From NCBI GenBank assembly GCA_963809825.1, contig CAWELJ010000003.1, forward strand, positions 1-64,000: 64,000 nt of DNA, read 5' to 3'. The DNA is from Bog-473 sp963809825 (GTDB taxonomy: Bacteria; Actinomycetota; Acidimicrobiia; Acidimicrobiales; RAAP-2). Below, piece by piece: positions 50,760-59,813 of the stretch. The position numbers were made by a program, and so were the translations under genes. The notes below the pieces were generated by a model. It had not been told where the DNA came from. It searched no databases and saw only the letters and a list, made by a program, of their open reading frames with translations. Within the stretch, counting starts at the first letter, position 1; the number at the start of each line of letters is the position of its first letter.

Positions 50760-51624
50760 GGCCGCCTCCGGGACTCCTCGGCCCAACCGAGATGGGCCTC
50801 GACCGCCGCCCGCCACGCGTCGGGATGAGTCAGCTGCGGTGAGTGGTACGCACCCTGAATGACGGTCAGCCGCCCGTCGGCGACCTCCGCCGCCAGGTCG
50901 GGCGCCTGGTCGACCAGCGGGTGGTCGTGCTCGCCGACGATGACGGTCGTGGGACAGGTGATGGAGGGCAGGTCGGCCCGCAGGGACGTCTCGCCGTCGG
51001 CCACGTCGGCCATCAGCGCCATCCCGAACGCCTTCACGGCGTAGGCGTCCATGCCGGCGAAGATCGACTCCTTCTCCTTCTGCCACTCGGCCGGGACCGA
51101 CGCCTGAATGAGCACGTCCTCGGGCCCGCCGAGGCTCAGCGTGGACGGCATGCCCCGCGCCGGGTCGAACTCGGTGATGTAGGTGCGGACCAGGTTGCGC
51201 AGGCCTTCGTCGGGGGGCATGAAGGACCAGGCACTGGTGTCCATCAGGATCAGCGAGGCGACGAGGTCGGGACGGCTGAGGACTGTGCCCAGGGCGACGC
51301 GACCCCCATGGAGTGGCCGAGCAGGTCGACGGGCCCACCGCCGACCGCCTCGAGGAAGGCGACGAGGTCGGACACCAACTGGTCGATCGTGTAGCCGTCG
51401 AGCGTTCCCGCCTGGGCCGAACACCCGTGGCCGCGCTGGTCGAGGGTGACCACGCGCCGGTGTGCCGCCAGGGCGTCGACCTCGAGGGCGAAGTCGTGCG
51501 CCGAGCCGGTGAACCCGTGGACGAGGACGAACGTGGGCGTCCCGTCGGGCCCGCTTCCCCGCTCGGACCACGCCATGTCGACGCCGTTCCGGTGGAGGGT
51601 CTGGGGGTCGGCCGTCTGTGTCAT
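50756..51624 (-). CDS. Alpha/beta hydrolase (one frameshift at the nucleophile elbow)
   Basis: Hydrolase of about 288 residues. ATG 51624 leads to TPTFVLVHGFTGSAHDFALE (oxyanion HG), VVTLDQRGHGCSAQAG and the elbow DLLGHSMG. There the frame breaks: GGGGG at 51303-51307 lacks one G, and with six it reads GHSMGGRVALGTVLSRPDLV and continues to the acid and His regions (TVIVGEHDHPLVDQAPDLA, VIQGAYHSPQLTHPD). The stop is at 50756. The single homopolymer deletion is almost certainly a sequencing error. Likely an esterase or epoxide/dienelactone-type hydrolase; the substrate is unknown. It is coupled to the aldo-keto reductase gene. Confidence 0.87.
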
Positions 51625-51698
51625 GGCACCTGTCTAGCTGGTCGTGCCGTCCGGTCGCTGGTGCCGGCGCCGTCGCCGCTCGCCGATGCGGCCGGTCG

Positions 51699-52862
51699 CT
51701 AGTGCGAGTGCGGCATGCAGAGATCGTCGTACTCGGCGATGACGATCTCCCCTGCATCGGGCCCGCAGGCCGGGCAGGCCGGGTCGCGCCGCACCTTGAA
51801 GGTCCGGAACGACTCCTCCAGCGCGTCGTAGGCGAGCAGGCGCCCGATGAGAGGCTCACCCAACCCGAGCAGGACCTTGATCGCCTCGACCGCCTGAATG
51901 GACCCGACGATGCCCGGCAGCACGCCCAGCACGCCGGCCTCGGAGCACGACGGCGCCAGCTCGGCCGGGGGCGGCTCGGGGATGAGGCAGCGGTAGCACG
52001 GGCCGTTGTACGGATCGAAGACGGTGATCTGGCCCTCGAAACGGAAGATGGAGCCGTGGATCACGGGGATCCGCTTGAGCAGCGAGGCGTCGTTCACGAG
52101 GTAACGGGTGGGGAAGTTGTCCGTCCCGTCCACGATGGCGTCGTAGCCGTCGATGACGTCGAGGATGTTGTCGGCGCCCAGCCGTACGTCGTAGGTGACG
52201 ACGTTCACGTCCGGGTTGAGCGCGGTGAGCGTCTTCTTCGCCGAGTCGACCTTGCGGTCGCCCACCCGGTCCATGTTGTGCAGGATCTGGCGCTGCAGGT
52301 TCGACTCGTCGACGACGTCCATGTCGATGATGCCGAGCGTGCCGACCCCGGCGGCCGCAAGGTACAGCGCGGCCGGGGAGCCGAGGCCGCCGGCGCCGAG
52401 CAGCAGCACCTTGGACCCGAGCAGCTTCAGCTGGCCGACCTCGCCCACCTCGGGGAGGAGGAGATGGCGCTGGTAGCGGTTGCGCTGCGCCGGGGTCAGG
52501 GTCTCGGGGGCGGCCCACGCACGGCCGTCGTCCTTCCAGCGGTTGAACCCGCCGATCAGCGACTGCACGTCGGCGTAGCCCAGCTCGCCCATCGTCTTGG
52601 CGGCGAAGGCGGAGCGGACGCCCCCTGCGCAATAGACGACGACGGGGGCCGACTTGTCGGGGAGCTTGCCCTCCACCTGGAACTCGAGGTGGCCCCGCGG
52701 CAGGTGCACCGCGTTCGGGATGGCGCCCTGCTCGTACTCGTCGGGCTCCCGGACATCGAGGAACGTGACGCCACCGCCCTCCAACAGGGCCTGCGCGTCG
52801 GATTGGTCCACCTCACGGATGGACGCCTTGGCCTGGTTCAACAGGTCTCGGGGACTGGGCAC
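51699..52862 (-). CDS. Rhodanese-ThiF fusion: sulfur-carrier adenylyltransferase/sulfurtransferase (MoeZ/MoeB-like)
   Basis: Protein of 387 residues. Residues 10-108 are a rhodanese domain with active-site Cys78 in VVYCAGGVRSAF. Residues 118-387 are a ThiF/MoeB E1-like domain: RYQRHLLLPEVGEVGQLKLL, VLLLGAGGLGSPAALYLAAA, IIDMDVVDESNLQRQ, IVDGTDNFPTRYLVND, and zinc Cys pairs in GPCYRCLIPEP and ACPACG. It would adenylate and thiocarboxylate a MoaD/ThiS/CysO-type carrier for molybdopterin, thiamine or cysteine synthesis. Standard MoeZ has the rhodanese at the C-terminus; here it is N-terminal. GGAGG lies 8 bases before the GTG. Confidence 0.9.
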   Translation of the reverse strand: MPSPRDLLNQAKASIREVDQSDAQALLEGGGVTFLDVREPDEYEQGAIPNAVHLPRGHLEFQVEGKLPDKSAPVVVYCAGGVRSAFAAKTMGELGYADVQSLIGGFNRWKDDGRAWAAPETLTPAQRNRYQRHLLLPEVGEVGQLKLLGSKVLLLGAGGLGSPAALYLAAAGVGTLGIIDMDVVDESNLQRQILHNMDRVGDRKVDSAKKTLTALNPDVNVVTYDVRLGADNILDVIDGYDAIVDGTDNFPTRYLVNDASLLKRIPVIHGSIFRFEGQITVFDPYNGPCYRCLIPEPPPAELAPSCSEAGVLGVLPGIVGSIQAVEAIKVLLGLGEPLIGRLLAYDALEESFRTFKVRRDPACPACGPDAGEIVIAEYDDLCMPHSH

Positions 52863-52910
52863 GACTCAAACCTCCGGATCGAGCCGGTCCGTCTCGGCGC
52901 CGGCATCGAA

Positions 52911-52930
52911 TCTATAAACACTACCAGCGG
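52911..52930. promoter_or_regulatory. AT-rich probable promoter patch between moeB-like and nitroreductase genes
   Basis: TCTATAAACACTACC is a local AT-rich island in the 132-base divergent gap. TATAAA (52913-52918) could be a plus-strand -10, and TATAGA on the other strand a minus-strand -10, for leadered transcripts of both genes. Confidence 0.35.
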
Positions 52931-52994
52931 GGTCAACATTCCCGGCCGTCCGTGGTGGCAATTCCTCCTCCGGCCAGTGGAAGACTCCCTGCAC

Positions 52995-53603
52995 ATGGAG
53001 TTCCACGACGCGATCCGGCGGCGGGCCATGGTACGGAGTTTCTCGTCGGAGTCGGTCCACCGGGCGGCGATCGACAGGATCCTCGGCGCCGCGCTCCGGT
53101 CCCCGACAGCCGGCAACTCACAAGGCACCCGGTGGGTCGTCCTCGAAGGTAACGCGCAGACGGCTGCGTACTTCGACCTCACGACGGACGAGACCTGGCG
53201 GTCGGTCCACGCCCAATGGAACGAGGGCCTCCGCCGGGCGCCCGTCGTGCTGCTCTCGTACACGTCGCCCGATCAATACGTGGCTCGATATCGCGAGCCG
53301 GACAAGGCGTCGTCAGGACTCGGCGACGGACCGGAAGCCTGGCCCGTCCCCTACTGGTACGGTGACGCCGCCTTCGGGGTGATGGCCGTGCTCCTCGCGG
53401 CGGTTGACGCAGGGTTGGGCGCGTGCATTCTGGGGGCCTTTCGGGGCGAGGCCGAATTGGCCGAAGCCCTGGGCATTCCGGATGGGTGGCACCTGTTCTG
53501 CGCCGTCGTTTTGGGCCACGCCGACGGCGGGGATCACCGTGCGCACTCGCTCGACCGGACCGGGAGCACCTTCGGTGAGCGTGTGCACCGAGGCCGATGG
53601 TGA
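52995..53603 (+). CDS. Nitroreductase-family flavoprotein
   Basis: FMN-dependent oxidoreductase of 202 residues. EFHDAIRRRAMVRSFSSESV is the family FMN-binding start, followed by RILGAALRSPTAGNSQGTRW and the dimer-fold segment WYGDAAFGVMAVLLAAVDAG with GACILGAFRGE and AEALGIPDGWHLFCAVVLGH. Members reduce nitro compounds, quinones, enones or flavins, and in Actinobacteria F420-related chemistry occurs in a different fold; the substrate is unknown. ATG 52995 is the first plausible start; it stands divergent from the rhodanese-ThiF gene. Confidence 0.88.
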   Translation: MEFHDAIRRRAMVRSFSSESVHRAAIDRILGAALRSPTAGNSQGTRWVVLEGNAQTAAYFDLTTDETWRSVHAQWNEGLRRAPVVLLSYTSPDQYVARYREPDKASSGLGDGPEAWPVPYWYGDAAFGVMAVLLAAVDAGLGACILGAFRGEAELAEALGIPDGWHLFCAVVLGHADGGDHRAHSLDRTGSTFGERVHRGRW

Positions 53604-53735
53604 CGGAGTGGGGGCCGACCGGTGTGCAACAGTTGGCTCGCTGCGTACCGCGATGAACGTGCTCACTCGGCCGCAGTGCGCCTCCCTCCAAGAAGATTGC
53701 TCCCATGCGGAACGTCCCGGGATCCTGATCACTCG

Positions 53736-55691
53736 ATGACCATCGACCAGCAGACACGCCAGGCTCCCGCACCCAGCGGTTCGGTGTCGCCACCGACGCC
53801 CGCGACCGACTCACCCCCAAGCGACGGCTCTCCGCGTCCCGGCATCCGTTCGTCCGTGGCATGGCTCTTGAGCCTGTGCACGTACCTTCCGCTGGCCGCG
53901 CTCGGCTTCATGCCCGTCTGGCTGCACTGGTCCTCCCAGATGAACGGCTGCAACTGCTGGGACCAGCTCCTGCTGGAATGGTTCGTCAACTGGCTACCGG
54001 CATCGGTCGCTCACGGCCACGGCGTGCTCGTCACCAACTACATCTATGCGCCGGGCGGGATCAACGCAATGTGGAACAACTCGGTGTTCGCAATCGGCGC
54101 GGTTGCCTCCCCGCTCACGGAGACGATCGGGGTCGTCCACACCTTCGACATTCTGCTCACGATCTCGTTGGCCCTGTCGGCGAGCACGATGTTCCTGCTG
54201 TTGCGCCGGTGGACGACGTGGCTGCCCGCGGCCTGGCTCGGCGGGCTGGTGTACGGCTTTTCGACGCTTGCCATCCAGGAGACCGCCCCCGGCCGCATCA
54301 ACGCCGCCTTCGATGCGATTCCTCCCCTCGTGATCATCGTGCTCCTCAAGCTGATCGGAAAGGAGTGGTCGCCGACGAAGGGGGGCTCCATCCTGGGGCT
54401 GCTCCTTACGATTCAACTGTTCATCTCGGAGGAGATGCTGGCCATCTCCGTGGTGTGCATCGGGTTCACCCTGATCGTGCTGGCTTTGGTCAACCGGGCC
54501 GAAGTTCTCAAACGCGGCACGGAGGTCATCCGGGCCACCGTGGCCGCCGCGGTCACGCTCCTTGCGCTGTCCGCCTATCCGCTCTACGTGGAGTTCTTCG
54601 GTCCCAACCACATCACGGGCCCACCGCAACCGCGCGCGCAGCTCGCGCTCTTCAGCTCGGATGTCGCCAGCCTCGTGACGCCGGGGGCCACCCAGTGGTT
54701 CACCTTCGGGTGGGCCGACAGGATTTGGGGCTCCTTCTCCGCCGCCAGCTCCGCCGAGGTGACCGAATACATCGGGCTGCCCCTCCTGGCGCTGGTCATC
54801 GCCACGGTGATCCTCCTCCGCCGCCGAACGATCGTCCGGATCTTCTCTCTGGTCGGACTGACCGGCCTTGCCTGCTCACTCGGGCCCTTCATCCTCGTCG
54901 CCAACCACAACACCCATGTGCCCGGTCCGGACTACCTGTTGCAGCACCTTCCGATCCTGGGGGACTTCATGCCGTCCCGCTGGGCCCTGGCCGTGTGGTT
55001 CTCGCTGGCCGTCCTCTTCGCTCTCGGTCTCGATGCGGCCCGTGTCTGGATGGAAGGACCCGCCGACGCGGTGATGAGGAGGTGGTCTCGGTCGCGATCG
55101 CAGGCACACACGCGGTCGGAGGTCGGACGCCGCCGGAGGCACAAGCGGCGGCTGGCGGGCGGGCTGGCCGTGCTTCTGGGCGTGGCTGCCATCATCCCGC
55201 TCATCCCCAATTGGCCTTACGCCCAACATCCGGCCGACGTGCCGGCCTTCTTCACCTCCGGGGCGGTGCGGTCCGTGCCGCAAGGGTCGCTCGCGGTCAC
55301 CTATCCCTATCCGATCACGACCACCGCCCAGCCGATGATCTGGCAGGCCGACGCGGGGATGCGATTCCGCATGCTCGGGGGATACGCCATCGTCCCGGAC
55401 AGCAACGGGGCCGGGACACCCTTCGCCGATTCGAGCCCCCTCGAGTACTGCCTTCTGACCATCCACGCGACTGGGAGGCACCCCAGCTGGCTTTGCAAGT
55501 CGTCGTGGGTCGCCCACTGGATCCACCGACTCGGTGTGACCAGCGTGATCGCGGGTGACCACGAAGCTCATGTCCACACGGCGGTCGGCGTCATCAGCGC
55601 CGCCCTCGGAGTGGACCCCGTACACATCGGGGGAGTGTGGCTCTGGCACTGCACCGGTGGGCACCAGGGGACCGCTTGCCGCTGGAACTGA
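53736..55691 (+). CDS. Large multi-pass membrane protein, possible GT-C glycosyltransferase
   Basis: Integral membrane protein of 651 residues. A Pro/Ser-rich cytoplasmic leader (QTRQAPAPSGSVSPPTPATD) precedes about 12 helices, for example SSVAWLLSLCTYLPLAALGF, SILGLLLTIQLFISEEMLAI and YIGLPLLALVIATVILL. The first external loop contains CNCWDQLLLEWFVNWLP and later THVPGPDYLLQHLPILGDFM, in the position of GT-C catalytic loops. A basic loop RRWSRSRSQAHTRSEVGRRR precedes the last helix, and the C-terminal 170 residues are extracytoplasmic with several Cys. Similar actinobacterial proteins are annotated only as membrane proteins. The start may be ATG 53736 or earlier (53622). It converges on pduO with one base between stops. 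Confidence 0.75.
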   Translation: MTIDQQTRQAPAPSGSVSPPTPATDSPPSDGSPRPGIRSSVAWLLSLCTYLPLAALGFMPVWLHWSSQMNGCNCWDQLLLEWFVNWLPASVAHGHGVLVTNYIYAPGGINAMWNNSVFAIGAVASPLTETIGVVHTFDILLTISLALSASTMFLLLRRWTTWLPAAWLGGLVYGFSTLAIQETAPGRINAAFDAIPPLVIIVLLKLIGKEWSPTKGGSILGLLLTIQLFISEEMLAISVVCIGFTLIVLALVNRAEVLKRGTEVIRATVAAAVTLLALSAYPLYVEFFGPNHITGPPQPRAQLALFSSDVASLVTPGATQWFTFGWADRIWGSFSAASSAEVTEYIGLPLLALVIATVILLRRRTIVRIFSLVGLTGLACSLGPFILVANHNTHVPGPDYLLQHLPILGDFMPSRWALAVWFSLAVLFALGLDAARVWMEGPADAVMRRWSRSRSQAHTRSEVGRRRRHKRRLAGGLAVLLGVAAIIPLIPNWPYAQHPADVPAFFTSGAVRSVPQGSLAVTYPYPITTTAQPMIWQADAGMRFRMLGGYAIVPDSNGAGTPFADSSPLEYCLLTIHATGRHPSWLCKSSWVAHWIHRLGVTSVIAGDHEAHVHTAVGVISAALGVDPVHIGGVWLWHCTGGHQGTACRWN

Positions 55692-55692
55692 C

Positions 55693-56241
55693 TTAGGGAG
55701 GGCCGTCCTTGGAGAGCCTGTGCCCGCCCTCCTGCCAGCGCGCCATGGCCCACAGCAGGTCCGACAGCCGGTTCAGGTAAGGGACGACCAACGAGCCGTC
55801 GACCGGCTCCGCCACGGCCAACCGCTCGGCGCGGCGCACGATCGTGCGCGCCAGATCGAGGCCGGCGGCGACACGGTTCTCGCCCGGGACCGTGAAGTCG
55901 CTCGGCATGTCGAAGCGGGTCAGGAGGTCGTCGATCCCCGCCTCGAGTGCGGCGACCATCTCCGCCGTCACCAGGGTCGACCCCGCGGTCAACTTGGCTC
56001 GGTTCCCGGGTGCCGTCGCCACCTCCGCCATCAGGACGTAGAGATCCCGGGCCAGCGAGGTCAAACGCTCGTTCACCTCGGAACCCGGTTCCGACTCGGC
56101 ACGGGCCAGCCCGATGGCCGCCTGGGCCTCGTCGACGGCACCGTTGAGCTCGATACGCCACGAGTCCTTGCGCACGCGCCCGCCGTAGAGCAGGCCCGTC
56201 GTCCCGTCATCCCCTTTCTTGGTGTAGATCTGCGGTGTCAC
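55693..56241 (-). CDS. PduO-type cob(I)alamin adenosyltransferase
   Basis: Trimeric ATP:cob(I)alamin adenosyltransferase of 182 residues. The ATP-binding N-terminus IYTKKGDDGTTGLLYGGRV is diagnostic, as are NGAVDEAQAAIGLARA, ALEAGIDDLLTRFDMPSDF, TIVRRAERLAVAEPVDGSLV and the end YLNRLSDLLWAMARW. It makes adenosylcobalamin, the cofactor of the methylmalonyl-CoA mutase at 46.7 kb. It is divergent from metH, a methylcobalamin enzyme, so the locus groups cobalamin functions. It starts at GTG 56241. Confidence 0.95.
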   Translation of the reverse strand: MTPQIYTKKGDDGTTGLLYGGRVRKDSWRIELNGAVDEAQAAIGLARAESEPGSEVNERLTSLARDLYVLMAEVATAPGNRAKLTAGSTLVTAEMVAALEAGIDDLLTRFDMPSDFTVPGENRVAAGLDLARTIVRRAERLAVAEPVDGSLVVPYLNRLSDLLWAMARWQEGGHRLSKDGPP

Positions 56242-56291
56242 CAGGGCCGGATGCTACCGGGCAACGTTCCGGAGGCCCCGGGGCGCACCAG

Positions 56292-56297
56292 TATCCT
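56292..56297 (+). promoter_or_regulatory. -10-like hexamer for leaderless metH
   Basis: TATCCT lies 6 bases before the GTG at 56304. With such a short distance there is no room for a cobalamin or SAM riboswitch leader, which is notable for metH. Confidence 0.45.
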
Positions 56298-56303
56298 GGT
56301 GTG

Positions 56304-59300
56304 GTGGCACCCTCCCCCGAACTTCTCGGCCGGCTCGATCCGTCCGCATCCCCCTACCTTCAGGCCCTGCACGAGCGCGTGGTCATCTTCGACGGCGCCA
56401 TGGGGACGAACCTGCAGCTGCTCGGTCTCGGCCCCGACGACTTCGGCGGACCCGAGCTCGAGGGGTGCAACGAGTGGCTCGTCGAGACGCGACCTGACCT
56501 GGTGGCCCAGGTCCACCGCTCCTTCTACGAGGTGGGCTGCGACGTCGTCGAGACCGACACCTTCGGCTCGACGTCCGTCGTCCTGGCCGAGTACGGATTG
56601 GCCGACCAGGCGCGCGACCTGACCCGGAAGGCCGCCGAGCTCGCCTGCGCCGTGCGCGACGAGTTCTCGACGCCGGAGCGCCCGCGTTGGGTCGCCGGCT
56701 CCATGGGCCCGGGCACCAAGTTCCCCACGCTGGGCCACATCTCCTACGCCGAGTTCCGCGATGCCTACGAGGAGCAGGCCCTCGGCCTCCTCGAGGGCGG
56801 CGTCGACTTCCTGCTGATCGAGACCCAATTCGACCTCCTCTCCGTGAAGGCCGCCGTCAACGGGGCGCGGCGCGCCATGGTGGCGCTCGGCCGGCAGGTG
56901 CCGCTCCAGACCCAGGTCACGATCGAGCTCACCGGCCGCATGCTGCCCGGCACCGAGGTCGGCGCCGCGCTCACCGTTCTCGACGCGATGCAGGTCGACG
57001 TGGTCGGCCTCAACTGCGCCACCGGACCGGTCGAGATGAGCGAGGCACTGCGCCATCTCTCGTCGGCCAGCCGCGTCCCCATCGCCTGCGTCCCCAATGC
57101 GGGCCTCCCGTCGGTCGTCGACGGCCAGATGCACTACGACCTCACGCCCGACGACCTGGCCGAGCACCTGCATCGCTTCGTGACCGAGTTCGGAGTGTCC
57201 GCCATCGGCGGGTGCTGCGGAACGACTCCGGCCCACCTGGCCGCGGTGGTCGAGCGCTGCGCCGGCGCCACCCCTGCCGCGCGCACGCCCGTCCACGAGC
57301 CGGCGGCGGCGTCCATCTACACCTCCGTCCCGTTCCGCCAGGACACCTCCTTCCTGGTCGTCGGCGAGCGCACCAACGCCAACGGCTCGAAGGCCTTCCG
57401 GGAGGCGATGCTCGATGGCGATTGGGACACCTGTGTCGCCATGGCGCGCGACCAGGTCAAGGAGGGCTCCCACCTGATCGACGTCTGCGTGGACTACACG
57501 GGCGCCGACGGCGTGGCCGACATGACCGAAGTGGCCAGCCGACTCTGCACCCAATCGAGCGTGCCGATCATGGTCGACTCCACCGAGGGCCCCGTCGTAC
57601 GGGCCGCGCTGGAGTGGATCGGCGGCCGGCCGATTCTGAACTCGGTCAACCTCGAGGAGGGCGACGAGCCAGGCACGCGCCTCGACACGTTCCTGCGGCT
57701 GGCCCGTGAGTTCGGCGCCGCGGTCGTCTGTACCTGCATCGACGAGGAGGGGCAGGCCCGCACGGCCGAGTGGAAGCTGCGCGCGGCCAGGAACATCCGC
57801 GACGTCGCGGTCGACCGCTACGGCCTTGCGCCCGAGGACCTCCTCTTCGACCCGCTGGCGCTGCCGCTGTCGACGGGCATGGAGGAGAGTCGCAACGACG
57901 GCATCGAGACCATCGAGGGCATCCGCTCCATCAAAGCGGAGCTGCCGGGCGTCTCCACCATCCTCGGGCTCTCCAACGTGTCCTTCGGCCTCAACCCCGC
58001 CGCCCGCCAGGTGCTCAACTCGGTGTTCCTGCACGAATGCGTGGAGGCCGGACTCGACTCGGCGATCGTGCACGCGTCAAAGATCCTCCCGCTCTCCCGC
58101 ATCGACGAGCGTGCGAAGGAGGTGTGCCTCGACCTCGTCTACAACCGCCGCACCGACGACTACGACCCGCTGCAGGAGCTCCTGGCGCTCTTCGAGGGCG
58201 TCAAGGTGAACGCCAACGCAGCCGACGAGCACCTCGACTGGCCGGTGGATCGCCGGCTGGCCCAGCGCATCATTGACGGGAACCGCAACGGGCTCGACGG
58301 CGACCTGACCGAGGCGCTCGAGTCGGGCCTCGGGGCGCTTGCCATCGTGAACGACATCCTCCTCGAGGGCATGAAGGTCGTCGGCGAGCGCTTCGCCTCC
58401 GGCGAGATGCAACTGCCCTTCGTGCTGCAGTCCGCCGAGACCATGAAGGCCGCGGTCGCCTTCCTCGAGCCCCACATGGAGAAAGCGGATCAGGGAGGCA
58501 AGGGCACCGTCGTGCTGGCCACGGTCAAGGGCGATGTGCACGACATCGGGAAGAACCTGGTCGACATCATCCTGACCAACAACGGATACGAAGTGGTCAA
58601 CCTCGGGATAAAGGTCGGGATCAACGAGCTGATCGCCGCGGCCGAAGAGCACAAGGCCGACGCCATCGGCATGAGCGGCTTGCTCGTCAAGTCGACGCTC
58701 ATCATGCGCGAGAACCTGGTCGAGCTCAACGATCGCTCCCTCTCGGAGATCCCCGTGTTGTTGGGCGGGGCCGCTCTGACCCGTACCTACGTCGAGCGCG
58801 ACCTCCGCGAGATCTACGACGGACGGCTCTTCTACGGCCGCGACGCCTTCGAGGGCCTGCGGACCATGGACCGCCTGGTGGAGCTCAAGCGCAGCGGCGA
58901 GGAGGACCCCGACTTCGGCCGCGTCATCTCCGAGAAGAACGTCCCCCGGCGGAGCCGGCTCGACGACCAGGACACCACCCCCGTGGAGGGTCAACCCGAC
59001 CGGTCCGGCGTAGCGGCGGACAACCCGCTGTTCACGCCACCCTTCGTCGGCGCCAGGGTGGCGGTGGGCATCCCGCTCGACGACGTCGCCCAGTACCTGA
59101 ACCTGACGGCGCTCTTCCGCAACCAGTGGGGCTTCCGGCCCGAGGACGGCGAGAACGACACCGAGTTCAAGGACCGGGTCAAGGCGACGTTGCGCGACGA
59201 ATTGGGCAAGGCAAAGGAGGCCGACCTCCTCGTTCCGTCGGTGGCCTACGGCCACTTCGCCGCCAACGCCGAGGGCAACGACCTCGTCATCTGGAAGGAC

Positions 59301-59813
59301 GAATCGCGGTCCTCGGAGTGGATGCGTTTCACGTTCCCCCGTCAGCGCAAGGAGCCCTGGCTCTGCATCGCCGACTTCTTCCGCTCGGCCGACTCGGGCG
59401 AAGAGGACTTCGCCAGCTTCATGCTGTGCACCATCGGCGCCAGGGCCTCGGAGGAGGCGGCACGCCTGTTCGCGGAGGACCACTACCAGGACTACCTGTT
59501 CCTGCACGGACTCAGCGTGGAGATGGCCGAGGCGACGGCCGAGTACTGGCATCGCCGGGTTCGCGAGGAGCTGGGCTTCGCGAGCGAGGACGCCCCTACC
59601 CTGACCGGCCTGTTCCGCCAGGCCTACCGGGGGGGCCGGTACTCGTGGGGCTACCCGGCCTGCCCGGACCTCACGGACAACGCCAAGGTCGTCGAGCTGC
59701 TGGGAGGGGACCGCATCGGCGTCACGGTCAGCGAGGGGTTCCAGCTCCACCCCGAGCAGACGACAGACGCCATCATCTGCCACCACCCAGAGGCGAAGTA
59801 CTTCATCGCGTGA
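56304..59813 (+). CDS. metH: Cobalamin-dependent methionine synthase
   Basis: Full-length MetH of about 1169 residues that methylates homocysteine with methyltetrahydrofolate through methylcobalamin. Domains in order: homocysteine domain (1-330) with IFDGAMGTNLQLLGL and zinc Cys in GLNCATGPVEM and IGGCCGTTPAHL; pterin domain (350-620) with FLVVGERTNANGSKAF; helical cap (640-740) with MQLPFVLQSAETMKAA; cobalamin domain (745-890) with TVKGDVHDIGKNLVDIILTN, where His ligates cobalt; and SAM-dependent reactivation domain with SWGYPACPDLTDN near the end. GTG 56304 (or 56301) follows a TATCCT hexamer. AhcY at 0.3 kb supplies homocysteine. The stop overlaps the next gene as GTGA. Confidence 0.97.
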   Translation: MAPSPELLGRLDPSASPYLQALHERVVIFDGAMGTNLQLLGLGPDDFGGPELEGCNEWLVETRPDLVAQVHRSFYEVGCDVVETDTFGSTSVVLAEYGLADQARDLTRKAAELACAVRDEFSTPERPRWVAGSMGPGTKFPTLGHISYAEFRDAYEEQALGLLEGGVDFLLIETQFDLLSVKAAVNGARRAMVALGRQVPLQTQVTIELTGRMLPGTEVGAALTVLDAMQVDVVGLNCATGPVEMSEALRHLSSASRVPIACVPNAGLPSVVDGQMHYDLTPDDLAEHLHRFVTEFGVSAIGGCCGTTPAHLAAVVERCAGATPAARTPVHEPAAASIYTSVPFRQDTSFLVVGERTNANGSKAFREAMLDGDWDTCVAMARDQVKEGSHLIDVCVDYTGADGVADMTEVASRLCTQSSVPIMVDSTEGPVVRAALEWIGGRPILNSVNLEEGDEPGTRLDTFLRLAREFGAAVVCTCIDEEGQARTAEWKLRAARNIRDVAVDRYGLAPEDLLFDPLALPLSTGMEESRNDGIETIEGIRSIKAELPGVSTILGLSNVSFGLNPAARQVLNSVFLHECVEAGLDSAIVHASKILPLSRIDERAKEVCLDLVYNRRTDDYDPLQELLALFEGVKVNANAADEHLDWPVDRRLAQRIIDGNRNGLDGDLTEALESGLGALAIVNDILLEGMKVVGERFASGEMQLPFVLQSAETMKAAVAFLEPHMEKADQGGKGTVVLATVKGDVHDIGKNLVDIILTNNGYEVVNLGIKVGINELIAAAEEHKADAIGMSGLLVKSTLIMRENLVELNDRSLSEIPVLLGGAALTRTYVERDLREIYDGRLFYGRDAFEGLRTMDRLVELKRSGEEDPDFGRVISEKNVPRRSRLDDQDTTPVEGQPDRSGVAADNPLFTPPFVGARVAVGIPLDDVAQYLNLTALFRNQWGFRPEDGENDTEFKDRVKATLRDELGKAKEADLLVPSVAYGHFAANAEGNDLVIWKDESRSSEWMRFTFPRQRKEPWLCIADFFRSADSGEEDFASFMLCTIGARASEEAARLFAEDHYQDYLFLHGLSVEMAEATAEYWHRRVREELGFASEDAPTLTGLFRQAYRGGRYSWGYPACPDLTDNAKVVELLGGDRIGVTVSEGFQLHPEQTTDAIICHHPEAKYFIA

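Noticed and set aside
56242..56303. Cobalamin or SAM riboswitch before metH
   Set aside because: Only about 60 bases separate the divergent starts and a -10-like hexamer sits 6 bases from the metH GTG; no riboswitch-sized structured leader fits.
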